A stretch of DNA of 8,180 nucleotides from JBEKLJ01 sp050010255. GTDB lineage: Bacteria > Acidobacteriota > Terriglobia > Bryobacterales > Bryobacteraceae. The notes beneath the pieces are model-generated. The model saw only the letters and a list, made by a program, of their open reading frames with translations, was not told the DNA's origin and did not search any database. A program made the translations under genes and the position numbers. Every line of letters begins with the position of its first letter. Positions within the stretch are counted from its first letter, which is position 1. Of the stretch, positions 1 to 5,958 are shown piece after piece. The stretch lies in assembly GCA_050010255.1 (NCBI GenBank), contig JBEKLJ010000159.1, forward strand, positions 1 through 8,180. The letters run 5' to 3'.

Positions 1-371
1 CCCGCGTCCTGGAGGGATACCGCAAGATGATGAAGGCGCTCGTGGAATTCCAGGGCCAGGACGGCATGTGGCGGCAACTGATCGATCGTCCGGAGGCCTG
101 GCCGGAGACCTCCTCCACGGGCATGTTTACGTTCGCCCTGGTCACCGGCGTCAAGAATGGCTGGCTGGATGCGGCGACTTACGGGCCGGCGGCCCGCAAG
201 GCCTGGCTCGCGCTGGTCGGCTACATCGACCAGAATGCCGACATCACGAGCGTCTGCGAGGGCACGAACAAGAGGAACGATCTGGCTTACTACCTGGCCC
301 GCCCGCGCCGCACGGGCGACTTGCACGGCCAGGCGCCGGTCCTGTGGAGCGCCTCGGCGCTGCTGCGGTAG
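1..371 (+). CDS. Glycoside hydrolase family 88/105 (unsaturated rhamnogalacturonyl/glucuronyl hydrolase type), C-terminal fragment
   Basis: The gene enters from the left edge (first full codon at position 3), so only the last 122 residues and the TAG stop are visible. The segments GMWRQLIDRPEAWPETSSTGMF, GVKNGWLD, VCEGTNKRNDLAYYLARPR and TGDLHGQAPVLWSASALL match the C-terminal half of the (alpha/alpha)6-barrel of the GH88/GH105 clan. These enzymes remove the unsaturated uronic acid left on pectin or glycosaminoglycan oligosaccharides by polysaccharide lyases. The catalytic aspartates and any signal peptide lie outside the window, so substrate and location cannot be told. It ends 27 nt before the first copy of the octamer repeat, with no classical hairpin-plus-U-tract terminator. 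Family assignment is fairly sure; GH105 versus GH88 is not resolved. Confidence 0.8.
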   Translation, partial: RVLEGYRKMMKALVEFQGQDGMWRQLIDRPEAWPETSSTGMFTFALVTGVKNGWLDAATYGPAARKAWLALVGYIDQNADITSVCEGTNKRNDLAYYLARPRRTGDLHGQAPVLWSASALLR

Positions 372-398
372 ACGCCGGGTCGTCGACTATTCGCCGGC

Positions 399-550
399 GA
401 TAGATTCCACCGCAGAGGCGCAGAGGAACAAGGGCATAAAGGCACAAAGGCACAAAGGCAAGAAGCCAGAAAGCCAGAAAGGCAGAAAGGCGGAAAGGCA
501 AAAAGGCAAAAAGGCGTTCTTTGCGCTCTCCGCGTCTCTGCGGTTGGCTC
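399..550 (+). repeat. Palindrome-ended octamer-array repeat, copy 1
   Basis: A 152-bp non-coding element. It opens with gatagattccaccgcagag, shared exactly with copy 2, and closes with tctctgcggttggctc, one base different from copy 2. The ends are inverted: 410-421 (ccgcagaggcgc) pairs with 532-543 with one mismatch. The core at 433-512 is ten consecutive 8-bp units without a break in phase: ggcataaa, ggcacaaa twice, ggcaagaa, gccagaaa twice, ggcagaaa, ggcggaaa, ggcaaaaa twice. The left terminus is in the same 8-bp register (cgcagagg at 411 and 419). All reading frames through it are artefactual. It sits just after the GH88/105 stop and about 125 nt before the DinB start. No transposase or known IS end is present. 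Confidence 0.9.
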
Positions 551-662
551 CCCAGCCCGGATGTTTCACCACGATCGCAGCGAGGCGCGCGATAGCAGCC
601 CGTGGCACGGGTGGGCGGTCACACGTTCGGCATCGCGAAGAACACTCGGGATCCAGTCGAGA

Positions 663-670
663 GAAGGAGG
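663..670 (+). promoter_or_regulatory. Ribosome binding site of the DinB gene
   Basis: GAAGGAGG, 5 nt before ATG 676. It decides the start within a frame that stays open for over 500 nt upstream, through repeat copy 1. Confidence 0.75.
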
Positions 671-675
671 AGTTT

Positions 676-1164
676 ATGAGCAGCAGAGGTAAGGTCCTCG
701 AGAAGACACTTGGCAACGCCTTGTCGGGAAAGGGCTCCCATGTGGCAACAGAGAGCCTTTTTGCGGGACTAGGTTGGGAAGTTGCCGGCAGCCGACCCGA
801 GGGCGTTCCGCACTCGATTTTCCAACTGCTGAACCACATCAGCTATTGGCAGGACTGGGTAGTGAAGTGGCTTGACGGGGAGAATCCTCCGATTCCCAAG
901 CATGCGTCGGGTGGCTGGCCCGGCAGCCCCGGCCCGGCAAATCCGAAGGAATGGCAGCGGGCCGTCCGAGGTTTCCGGAGTGGACTGAGGAAGCTCGACC
1001 GCCAGTCTCGCGAGGCGGACCTGCTCGCGAAGCGCGGGAAGCACACCCGTCTGGGAATGCTGCAAGCTATCGCCTCACACAACAGCTATCACGGTGGGCA
1101 GGTGGTCTTGCTGAGGCAGATGCTGGGAGCCTGGCCGCCTCCTTCCGGTGGGCTCACTTATTAA
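676..1164 (+). CDS. DinB-superfamily protein (putative metal-dependent four-helix enzyme)
   Basis: 162 residues. I chose the ATG at 676 because GAAGGAGG (663-670) lies 5 nt upstream; the open frame continues further upstream only through the repeat and intergenic DNA. The protein shows the DinB/YfiT pattern of a His in the second helix (LLNHISYWQDW, H54) and the paired histidines of HNSYHGGQ (H135, H139), which together would bind one divalent metal. A tail LLRQMLGAWPPPSGG is typical of the family. DinB proteins include bacillithiol or mycothiol S-transferases and many enzymes of unknown substrate; nothing here tells which. It is soluble, with no signal peptide. The gene sits alone between two direct copies of the octamer repeat and faces serA tail to tail. 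The 125 nt between copy 1 and the start hold a small hairpin (cccgt-ggc-acggg) but no promoter I can defend. Confidence 0.88.
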   Translation: MSSRGKVLEKTLGNALSGKGSHVATESLFAGLGWEVAGSRPEGVPHSIFQLLNHISYWQDWVVKWLDGENPPIPKHASGGWPGSPGPANPKEWQRAVRGFRSGLRKLDRQSREADLLAKRGKHTRLGMLQAIASHNSYHGGQVVLLRQMLGAWPPPSGGLTY

Positions 1165-1178
1165 CCCTCTGACACGGT

Positions 1179-1327
1179 GATAGATTCCACCGCAGAGACG
1201 CAGAGACGCAGAGGAACAAGGGCACAAAGACAAAAAGCAAGAAGGCAAAAAGCAAGAAGGCAGAAAGGTACAAAGGTACAAAGGCATAAAGGTGTTCTCT
1301 GCGCCTTTGCGTCTCTGCGGTTAGCTC
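1179..1327 (+). repeat. Palindrome-ended octamer-array repeat, copy 2
   Basis: A 149-bp copy in the same orientation as copy 1, starting 14 nt after the DinB stop and ending 4 nt before the serA stop (on the other strand). The terminal inverted repeat is better here: 1190-1213 pairs with 1297-1320 over 24 positions with two mismatches. The left end has three octamers (cgcagaga, cgcagaga, cgcagagg), one more than copy 1. The core at 1221-1290 has nine units, two of them only 7 nt long (gcaagaa at 1237 and 1252), and its unit order differs from copy 1 (for example ggtacaaa twice at 1267-1282). It occupies the whole intergenic space between the convergent DinB and serA genes, so it may help end transcription of either. 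Confidence 0.9.
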
Positions 1328-1331
1328 TTCG

Positions 1332-2924
1332 TCAGCAGGGAAACTCGACCGCGCGTGCCACCTTGACGGCCGGGTTTTGGCGCAACTGCCTCAGCACGTC
1401 CTCGCTCACGGCCGAATCGGTCTCGACGATGGCCAGGGCTTCCAGCGGCGCCCCGGGCTTGAGCGGCGCGTCGCGGCGGCCGAGGGAGAAGTTGGCGATG
1501 TTGACGCCGTTGTTGGCGAGCACCGTTCCGACGTAACCGATCACGCCCCGCACGTCCTGGTTCTTCATGAACACCAGGTAGCCGCTGAGCGGCACCTCGC
1601 AGTAAATGCCGTCCACTTGCAGGACCCGCGGCTTGTCGAGCACGACGGCGCCTTCCACGGCCGTCAGACCCGCGTCTGTCTCCAGCTCGAAGGTCACCGA
1701 ATCGGTGTACGCCGTCTTCTTCTCATGGCGCTCGGAGACGCTCAGGCCGCGTTCGGTGGCCACCTGCATGGCGTTGACCAGCGTCGCCTTGCGCGAGAGC
1801 CAGCGGTTTAGCAGCCCCACCAGGCCGGCGTTGCGGATTAGGTGCGTGCTGCCGTCGCCAATACGGCCGGAGTACACGAGCCGCACGCCGGTCGGATTGC
1901 CCTGGGCGATCTGGGCGGCGAAGCAGCCCAGCCGCTCGGCCAGCGAGATGTAGGGGCCGAGCACGCGGTACTGCTCCGGCGTCATCGCCGGCATGTTGAC
2001 GGCGTTGATGGCGACGCCGTTCTTTAGGTATTCGGTGATCTGCTCGGCGATCCGCACGCCGACGATCTCCTGCGCCTCCTCGGTGGCGCCGGCGATGTGC
2101 GGCGTGGCCAGGACGTTTTCCAGCGCCAGCAGCGGCAGGTCGGCCGGGGGCGGCTCGGACTGGAAGACGTCCAGGGCGGCGCCGGCCACCTGGCCCGACT
2201 GAATCGCCTCGGCCAGCGCCTGCTGGTCGATCATTTCCCCGCGCGCGCAGTTGACGATGCGCACGCCGGGCTTCATCCGCGCGATGATCTCGCGCGAGAT
2301 CAGGTTCCGCGTCTCGGGCGTCAGCGCCAGGTGCAGCGAGATGTAGTCGCTCTCGGCGCACAGCCGCGCCAGGTCCACCAGCTCGACGTCCAGGTCCTCG
2401 GCGACCTGCGGGGAGACGTATGGATCGCTCGCCAGGATCCGCATCTCGAAGGCCCGCGCACGCCCGACCACCTCGCGCCCGATCGAGCCCAAGCCAAGCA
2501 CACCCAGCGTCTTGCTGCGGATCTCGTTCCCCAGGAACTTCTTCTTCTCCCATTTGCCCGCGCGGGTCGAGGCACTGGCCTGCGGAATCGAGCGCGCCAT
2601 GGCCAGCATCAGCGCGATGGTGTGTTCGGCCACGGAGGCGGCGTTGCCGCCCGGCGTGTTCATCACCAGCACGCCGGCGGCGGTGGCGGCATTCAAGTCG
2701 ACGTTATCCACGCCCACGCCCGCGCGGCCGATCGCCCGCAACCGGGGTGCCTTCTCCAGGACCTCCTTGGTGACCTTGACGGCGCTTCGCACCACTAGGG
2801 CGTCAGCCTCCGGCAAGTGGTTCAGGTACTCCTTGGGGTTGGAAACGATCACGTTCCAGCCCGGCTGGGCCCGCAGCAGCTCGATGCCCGCGGCGGCCAT
2901 TGGCTCGGCTATGAGGATGTTCAT
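1332..2924 (-). CDS. serA: D-3-phosphoglycerate dehydrogenase (long form with ASB and ACT domains)
   Basis: 530 residues, the usual size for the long SerA type. It oxidises 3-phosphoglycerate to 3-phosphohydroxypyruvate with NAD, the entry step of serine synthesis, in the cytoplasm. Substrate-binding segment 1-100 includes GRAGVGVDNVD (67-76). The NAD-binding Rossmann segment carries GLGSIG at 144-149 and D167 after strand 2. The catalytic trio is visible: R228 in NCARGE, E257 in SEP and H276 in TPHIAGAT. Residues about 320-440 form the intervening (ASB) domain and 448-528 the ACT domain (GYLVFMKNQDVRGVIGYVG, NNGVNIANFSLGR), which in this family can bind serine for feedback control; whether it does so here is unknown. 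ATG 2924 is preceded by GGGGAGGAG, which begins right at the stop codon of the upstream aminotransferase, 11 nt away, so the two are cotranscribed. An E follows the catalytic ARG where many homologues have G, a mild variation. Confidence 0.96.
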   Translation of the reverse strand: MNILIAEPMAAAGIELLRAQPGWNVIVSNPKEYLNHLPEADALVVRSAVKVTKEVLEKAPRLRAIGRAGVGVDNVDLNAATAAGVLVMNTPGGNAASVAEHTIALMLAMARSIPQASASTRAGKWEKKKFLGNEIRSKTLGVLGLGSIGREVVGRARAFEMRILASDPYVSPQVAEDLDVELVDLARLCAESDYISLHLALTPETRNLISREIIARMKPGVRIVNCARGEMIDQQALAEAIQSGQVAGAALDVFQSEPPPADLPLLALENVLATPHIAGATEEAQEIVGVRIAEQITEYLKNGVAINAVNMPAMTPEQYRVLGPYISLAERLGCFAAQIAQGNPTGVRLVYSGRIGDGSTHLIRNAGLVGLLNRWLSRKATLVNAMQVATERGLSVSERHEKKTAYTDSVTFELETDAGLTAVEGAVVLDKPRVLQVDGIYCEVPLSGYLVFMKNQDVRGVIGYVGTVLANNGVNIANFSLGRRDAPLKPGAPLEALAIVETDSAVSEDVLRQLRQNPAVKVARAVEFPC

Positions 2925-2935
2925 CGCTCCTCCCC

Positions 2936-4105
2936 TTAGACCGCCGCCAACTTGGGCAGCGCCGCCTCCGCGTACACCCGCTCGACCGCGGCCACGCCCT
3001 TGCCGAACTCAACCGCGCGGCCGTTCGCCGCCAGGATCAGCTCCAGCCCCGCCACCACGGCGAACAGGTCCAGGAAATCGAAGTAGCCCAGGTGCGCGAT
3101 GCGGAAGATCTTGCCCTTCATCGAGCCCTGGCCGTTGGCGATGATGGCGCCGAAGCGGCTCTTGAATTCCTTCACGATCACGCCGGAGTCCAGGCCGGCC
3201 GGCGCTTTGATGGCCGTCGCCGAGGAACCCGGCGAGGTGGGCGCGAACAGCTCCAGGCCCAGCGCCACGGCCGCGTCGCGAGTGGCCCGCGCCAGCAGTT
3301 GCGCGTTCTCCACCACGTTCCCGATCCCGACCTGCTTGATGTAGTTCAACGCCGCCGCCAGCGCCAGGATCAGGCTCGTGGACGGCGTCCAGCTCGACTC
3401 CCCCCCATCGGCGCTCTTCTTTTCCTTCTTGAGATTGAAGTAGTAGTGCGGCAACGAGGCCGTCTGGGTGAACTTCCAGGCCTTCGGGCTGATCGCCATG
3501 AACGCCAGTCCGGGCGGAATCATGAACACCTTCTGCGAGCCGCCGATGACCACGTCCAGGCCCCAGCCGTCAATGTCCAGGGGCATGGTGCCGATGCCGG
3601 TAATGGCGTCCACGATGAAGATGGCCTCGGTCTTGGCCACCGCCGCCGCCATCGCTTTGACGTCATGCTGAACGCCGGTCGAGGTTTCCGAAGCCTGCAC
3701 AAAGACGCCGCGCGCGGAGGGATTCTCCTTGAGCGCCGCGGCTACGCGCTCGGGCGAGACGGCCTCGCCGTACTCGGCCTTCAGGACGACGGCATCCAGG
3801 CCATAGGCCGAGGCGATCTCCACCCACCGCTCGCCGAATTTCCCCGCCGAGCAGACGATCACCTTGTCGCCGCGGGAAAACAGGTTCGAGACGGCAGCGT
3901 CCATCGCGCCCGTGCCTGAGGCGCTGAACATCAGCACGTCGTTCTGGGTACCGAGCACTTCTTTGAGATCCTTGAGTGCCGAGCGGTACAGGTTGCGGAA
4001 GTCCTCGGTCCTATGATGGATGTCGGACGCCATCATGGCCTCTAAAGCGGGGGGGTAGAGCGGTGTCGGCCCCGGGGTGAGTAGACGTTGTTTTCGTATG
4101 TGCAT
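2936..4105 (-). CDS. Class V PLP aminotransferase, AGXT type (serine/alanine-glyoxylate or phosphoserine transaminase)
   Basis: 389 residues, normal for the family. ATG 4105 gives the typical N-terminus MHIRKQRLLTPGPTPLYP; GAAGGA lies 11 nt upstream. The frame is open a further 300 nt upstream, but that stretch has skewed Arg/Ala/Pro composition and matches nothing. Visible fold-type I features: PGPTPL (11-16) at the active site, SASGTGAMDA (61-70) phosphate-binding region, ETSTGV (140-145), D166 in IVDAITGIG contacting the pyridine nitrogen, K192 in GGSQKVFM as the Schiff-base lysine, and R335 in FRIAHLG for the substrate carboxylate. The family covers serine-glyoxylate, alanine-glyoxylate and aspartate aminotransferases, and some archaeal members transaminate phosphohydroxypyruvate. 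Being first gene of an operon with serA, acting on the SerA product as a stand-in for SerC is a reasonable inference; serine-glyoxylate exchange is the alternative. Confidence 0.92.
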   Translation of the reverse strand: MHIRKQRLLTPGPTPLYPPALEAMMASDIHHRTEDFRNLYRSALKDLKEVLGTQNDVLMFSASGTGAMDAAVSNLFSRGDKVIVCSAGKFGERWVEIASAYGLDAVVLKAEYGEAVSPERVAAALKENPSARGVFVQASETSTGVQHDVKAMAAAVAKTEAIFIVDAITGIGTMPLDIDGWGLDVVIGGSQKVFMIPPGLAFMAISPKAWKFTQTASLPHYYFNLKKEKKSADGGESSWTPSTSLILALAAALNYIKQVGIGNVVENAQLLARATRDAAVALGLELFAPTSPGSSATAIKAPAGLDSGVIVKEFKSRFGAIIANGQGSMKGKIFRIAHLGYFDFLDLFAVVAGLELILAANGRAVEFGKGVAAVERVYAEAALPKLAAV

Positions 4106-4466
4106 AGTGTTTGCGGTCCTTCTAGAATAACAAAGCGTGCCGGTTTTCTCCCGGCCGCCCGGAGGCGCGCTCACGAGGGCGCGCGAGCGTTTTCCGGGCC
4201 GGGCGGGCGTCCGGCGCGCGCCGGGCGGAGCGCGTGGGTGCGACATGCGCGGCTCGGGTGCAGTCGGCGCTCGGCGTAGCGCGGGCACTCGTGCCTGCCG
4301 CGTCGCCACTCCTGGCGACGCAGGGCGAGCGCGGGGACACGTCGGGGAAGCGTTGTGCCAGACGTCGGCTGAAGCCGACGCGGCACGCTGAAGCGCGCGC
4401 CACAAAGTGGGGGCCGCGCCGGCTTACGGACGGATTACAGACGGGCGCGCGCCGGGGAGGTGTGAG
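4106..4466. other. Divergent GC-rich intergenic region between the aminotransferase and yqeY
   Basis: About 360 nt between two divergent starts, with no believable protein. The part next to the aminotransferase (4106-4140) is AT-rich and is the likely place for its promoter. The rest is extremely GC-rich: gcgcgc blocks at 4165-4186, a perfect 14-nt palindrome ccggcgcgcgccgg at 4211-4224, then the chain of stem-loops listed separately (4281-4410). It ends with the yqeY ribosome binding site GGGGAGG at 4454-4460. If yqeY is transcribed from the far side, its leader would be long and structured. Confidence 0.6.
4281..4410 (+). repeat. Cluster of stem-loops, two with TGAA loops (REP-like or structured leader)
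   Basis: Five inverted repeats in 130 nt. (A) 4281-4298: gcgggcac/gtgcctgc, one G-U, tight tc turn. (B) 4300-4321: perfect 8-bp stem gcgtcgcc/ggcgacgc with loop actcct. (C) 4355-4386: gtgcc/ggcac outside and cgtcggc/gccgacg inside, joined by an AGA/C internal loop and closed by tgaa. (D) 4382-4401: ggc/gcc and cgc/gcg, again with a tgaa loop, sharing ggcac with C so the two are mutually exclusive. (E) 4400-4410: ccac-aaa-gtgg. The repeated GC-TGAA-GC hairpin resembles REP-like intergenic elements; alternatively it is a leader structure for yqeY. Function unknown. Confidence 0.55.
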
Positions 4467-4916
4467 ATGGCTCTGCTCGAGCGGATTCAGAAAGACATGA
4501 CCGCGGCCATGAAGGCCCGGGAGGAGGACCGCCTAAGCGCGTTGCGCCTGATCAAGGCCGCGCTCAAGAAGCACGAAGTCGACGCCATGAAGCCGCTCGA
4601 CGAGAAGACCGAGATGCAGGTGCTCCAGACCCTCACCAAGCAGCGCCGCGAGGCCGCCGAGATGTTCCGCAAGGGCGGCCGCCCGGAGCTGGCCGAGAAG
4701 GAAGAGGCCGAGCTGCGCCTCATTGAATCCTACCTGCCGGCGCTGGCCACCGAGGAGGAGATGGACGCGGCCATCGAGGCGGCCATCGCCGAGACCGGCG
4801 CCGCCTCGGCCCGTCAGATGGGCGCGGTTATGAAGGCCGCGCAGACCAGGCTGGCGGGCAAGCGCGTGGACGGCAAGGCGCTCAGCGACAAAGTCCGCGC
4901 GCGGCTGCCGGGTTGA
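4467..4916 (+). CDS. yqeY: GatB/YqeY-domain protein
   Basis: 149 residues, full length for YqeY. ATG 4467 has GGGGAGG ending 6 nt upstream and gives MALLERIQKDMTAAMKARE, the family's standard N-terminus. Further signatures are RLSALRLIKAALK (22-34), KQRREAAEMFRKGGRPELAEKEEAEL (58-83), LIESYLP (85-91), and the small C-terminal tail domain MGAVMKAAQTRLAGKRVDGKALSDKVR, which is shared with the tail of GatB of the Glu-tRNA(Gln)/Asp-tRNA(Asn) amidotransferase. The protein is soluble and mostly helical. Its role is not settled; a tRNA or amidotransferase-related function is presumed from the shared domain. In many bacteria it neighbours rpsU and dnaG, but here it stands alone, divergent from the serine operon and convergent with the hydrolase. 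Confidence 0.93.
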   Translation: MALLERIQKDMTAAMKAREEDRLSALRLIKAALKKHEVDAMKPLDEKTEMQVLQTLTKQRREAAEMFRKGGRPELAEKEEAELRLIESYLPALATEEEMDAAIEAAIAETGAASARQMGAVMKAAQTRLAGKRVDGKALSDKVRARLPG

Positions 4917-4931
4917 GGGCTGGCGCTTTTC

Positions 4932-4949
4932 TCACCACGACCGTGGTGA
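4932..4949. other. Perfect 18-nt inverted repeat between convergent genes
   Basis: tcaccacg-ac-cgtggtga lies in the 43-nt gap between the yqeY stop and the hydrolase stop. As RNA it folds on either strand, so it could be a bidirectional 3' hairpin. There is no U-tract after it in either direction (the + strand tttt at 4927-4930 lies before it), so it is not a textbook intrinsic terminator. Confidence 0.5.
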
Positions 4950-4959
4950 TCAGATCGGG

Positions 4960-5958
4960 CTAGCGTCTGAGCGGCGGACGGAAGCTGAAGCCGGATTCGA
5001 GCACCCGGCCGCCGGAATCCACGATCGCACTGGCCACGAATTGCGGGTGGTTCGGCGACCCGAAGCGCAGGTCCATCACCTCGACGCGGATCGCGTCCGC
5101 TGGCTTTTCCGCCGCTGAGAACCGCCAGTACGGGTACGCCGAGAAGTCCAGGAAGACTCTGAATGCCTCGGTCCGCGTGGCCGCTTGTGCCGCGGCCGCC
5201 TCCAGCGGGCTGGGCTCGGGCTTGTAGAGAATCTGCCCCTCGGCCGGGTTGAACTCATCGAGCAGGTTGACGTTGTGGAGGGAGTAGAACTCGGGCGTCT
5301 CCACTATGCCGGTCCAGCGGAAGGAGTTGAACGGACCGGGAATGGCCGCCACCCGCGACGGCGCCGAATCGCCGTAGAGGCGCGCGTCCAGCACCGCCAG
5401 CGCTCGCTCGTGCAGAACCCAGCGGCCGAACGAAAACAGCGCCAGGAAGCACAGCGCGAAGATGGCCCAGCCGCGGCCGGTGCTCGCTCGCGCTCCCATT
5501 TCCGAGCTCACCAGCCGCGAGAGCGCCGGCGCCAGCGCCGCCACCAGCAGCGCCGTCACGATCCAGACGTCGGCCAGGGCCACCGCATCCAGCCGGTACC
5601 ACTTCGCCGAGAACGGCAGCAGAAACCGGGTGCCGTAAGGAGCCAGCCAGTCCATCAGGACGTGCAGGAGCACGGCGCCCAGCGAGAGCAGGTACGCCCG
5701 TTTCCAATCGAACCGCTTCCGCGCCAGCAGGCCCACCGCCAGGACCGGCAGAATCGCCAGCACCGGCGCCGCTAGAAAAGTGTGGGTCAGGTGCCGGTGC
5801 CAGTGGAGGTAGGCCAGCGAGCCGAACGGCGCCGCCAGGACGTCGATGTCCGGCGCCACGGCCGCCAGCAGCAGGACCGGTGTGGCGTAAGGTGCGACGC
5901 GCTTCAGCCCCGCCCGGCTCATCGCCAGGCCGGTCAGCGTGTGCGTGACGGGATCCAT
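4960..5958 (-). CDS. YfhP/YdjM-like membrane-bound metal-dependent hydrolase
   Basis: 332 residues. The N-terminal half matches the YdjM (DUF457) family: DPVTHTLTG (2-10, H6), APDIDVL (35-41, D37/D39), a histidine cluster HWHRHLTHTF (52-61) and HVLMDWLAPYGTRFLLPFS (99-117, H99/D103), which together look like a metal site. Hydrophobic segments near 24-41, 60-78, 88-105, 126-148 and 163-180 place it in the membrane. Residues about 200-332 form a soluble C-terminal domain with aromatic stretches (FNSFRWTGIVETPEFYSL, YPYWRFSA), as in the longer YfhP-type members. The substrate is unknown; the family is only predicted to hydrolyse something at the membrane. ATG 5958 follows directly on the TGA of the lipid kinase (TGAATG) with AAAGGA 4 nt before it, so translation is probably coupled. 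The lipid-kinase partner makes a lipid or envelope role plausible, as inference. Confidence 0.85.
   Translation of the reverse strand: MDPVTHTLTGLAMSRAGLKRVAPYATPVLLLAAVAPDIDVLAAPFGSLAYLHWHRHLTHTFLAAPVLAILPVLAVGLLARKRFDWKRAYLLSLGAVLLHVLMDWLAPYGTRFLLPFSAKWYRLDAVALADVWIVTALLVAALAPALSRLVSSEMGARASTGRGWAIFALCFLALFSFGRWVLHERALAVLDARLYGDSAPSRVAAIPGPFNSFRWTGIVETPEFYSLHNVNLLDEFNPAEGQILYKPEPSPLEAAAAQAATRTEAFRVFLDFSAYPYWRFSAAEKPADAIRVEVMDLRFGSPNHPQFVASAIVDSGGRVLESGFSFRPPLRR

Noticed and set aside
433..512. CRISPR-like array
   Set aside because: Units are 8 bp with no spacers and no cas genes nearby; this is a tandem repeat.
157..675. Long N-terminal extension of the DinB frame
   Set aside because: It runs antiphase through the end of the GH88/105 gene and then through the repeat, and is Arg/Lys-rich with no family match. 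The ribosome binding site before ATG 676 fixes the start.
387..839. Minus-strand frame giving a Leu/Phe/Cys-rich repetitive peptide, and a similar one at 1075-1287
   Set aside because: These are translations of the octamer arrays (8-bp period gives an 8-residue period such as LPFCLSAF). They have no ribosome binding site and no conserved domain; such products are annotation artefacts.
4124..4129. Possible minus-strand -10 (TATTCT) for the aminotransferase-serA operon
   Set aside because: It is in the right AT-rich spot but overlaps the leader just before the ribosome binding site, and no -35 is seen at 16-18 nt; too weak to list.
4211..4224. Palindrome ccggcgcgcgccgg as an operator
   Set aside because: In DNA this GC-rich, CG/GC palindromes of this length are expected by composition; no second copy or conserved spacing supports a binding site.
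4106..4405. 100-residue N-terminal extension of the aminotransferase
   Set aside because: High-GC DNA without stops by chance; composition is Arg/Ala/Pro/Ser-rich, and the family N-terminus begins at MHIRKQRLLTPGP.
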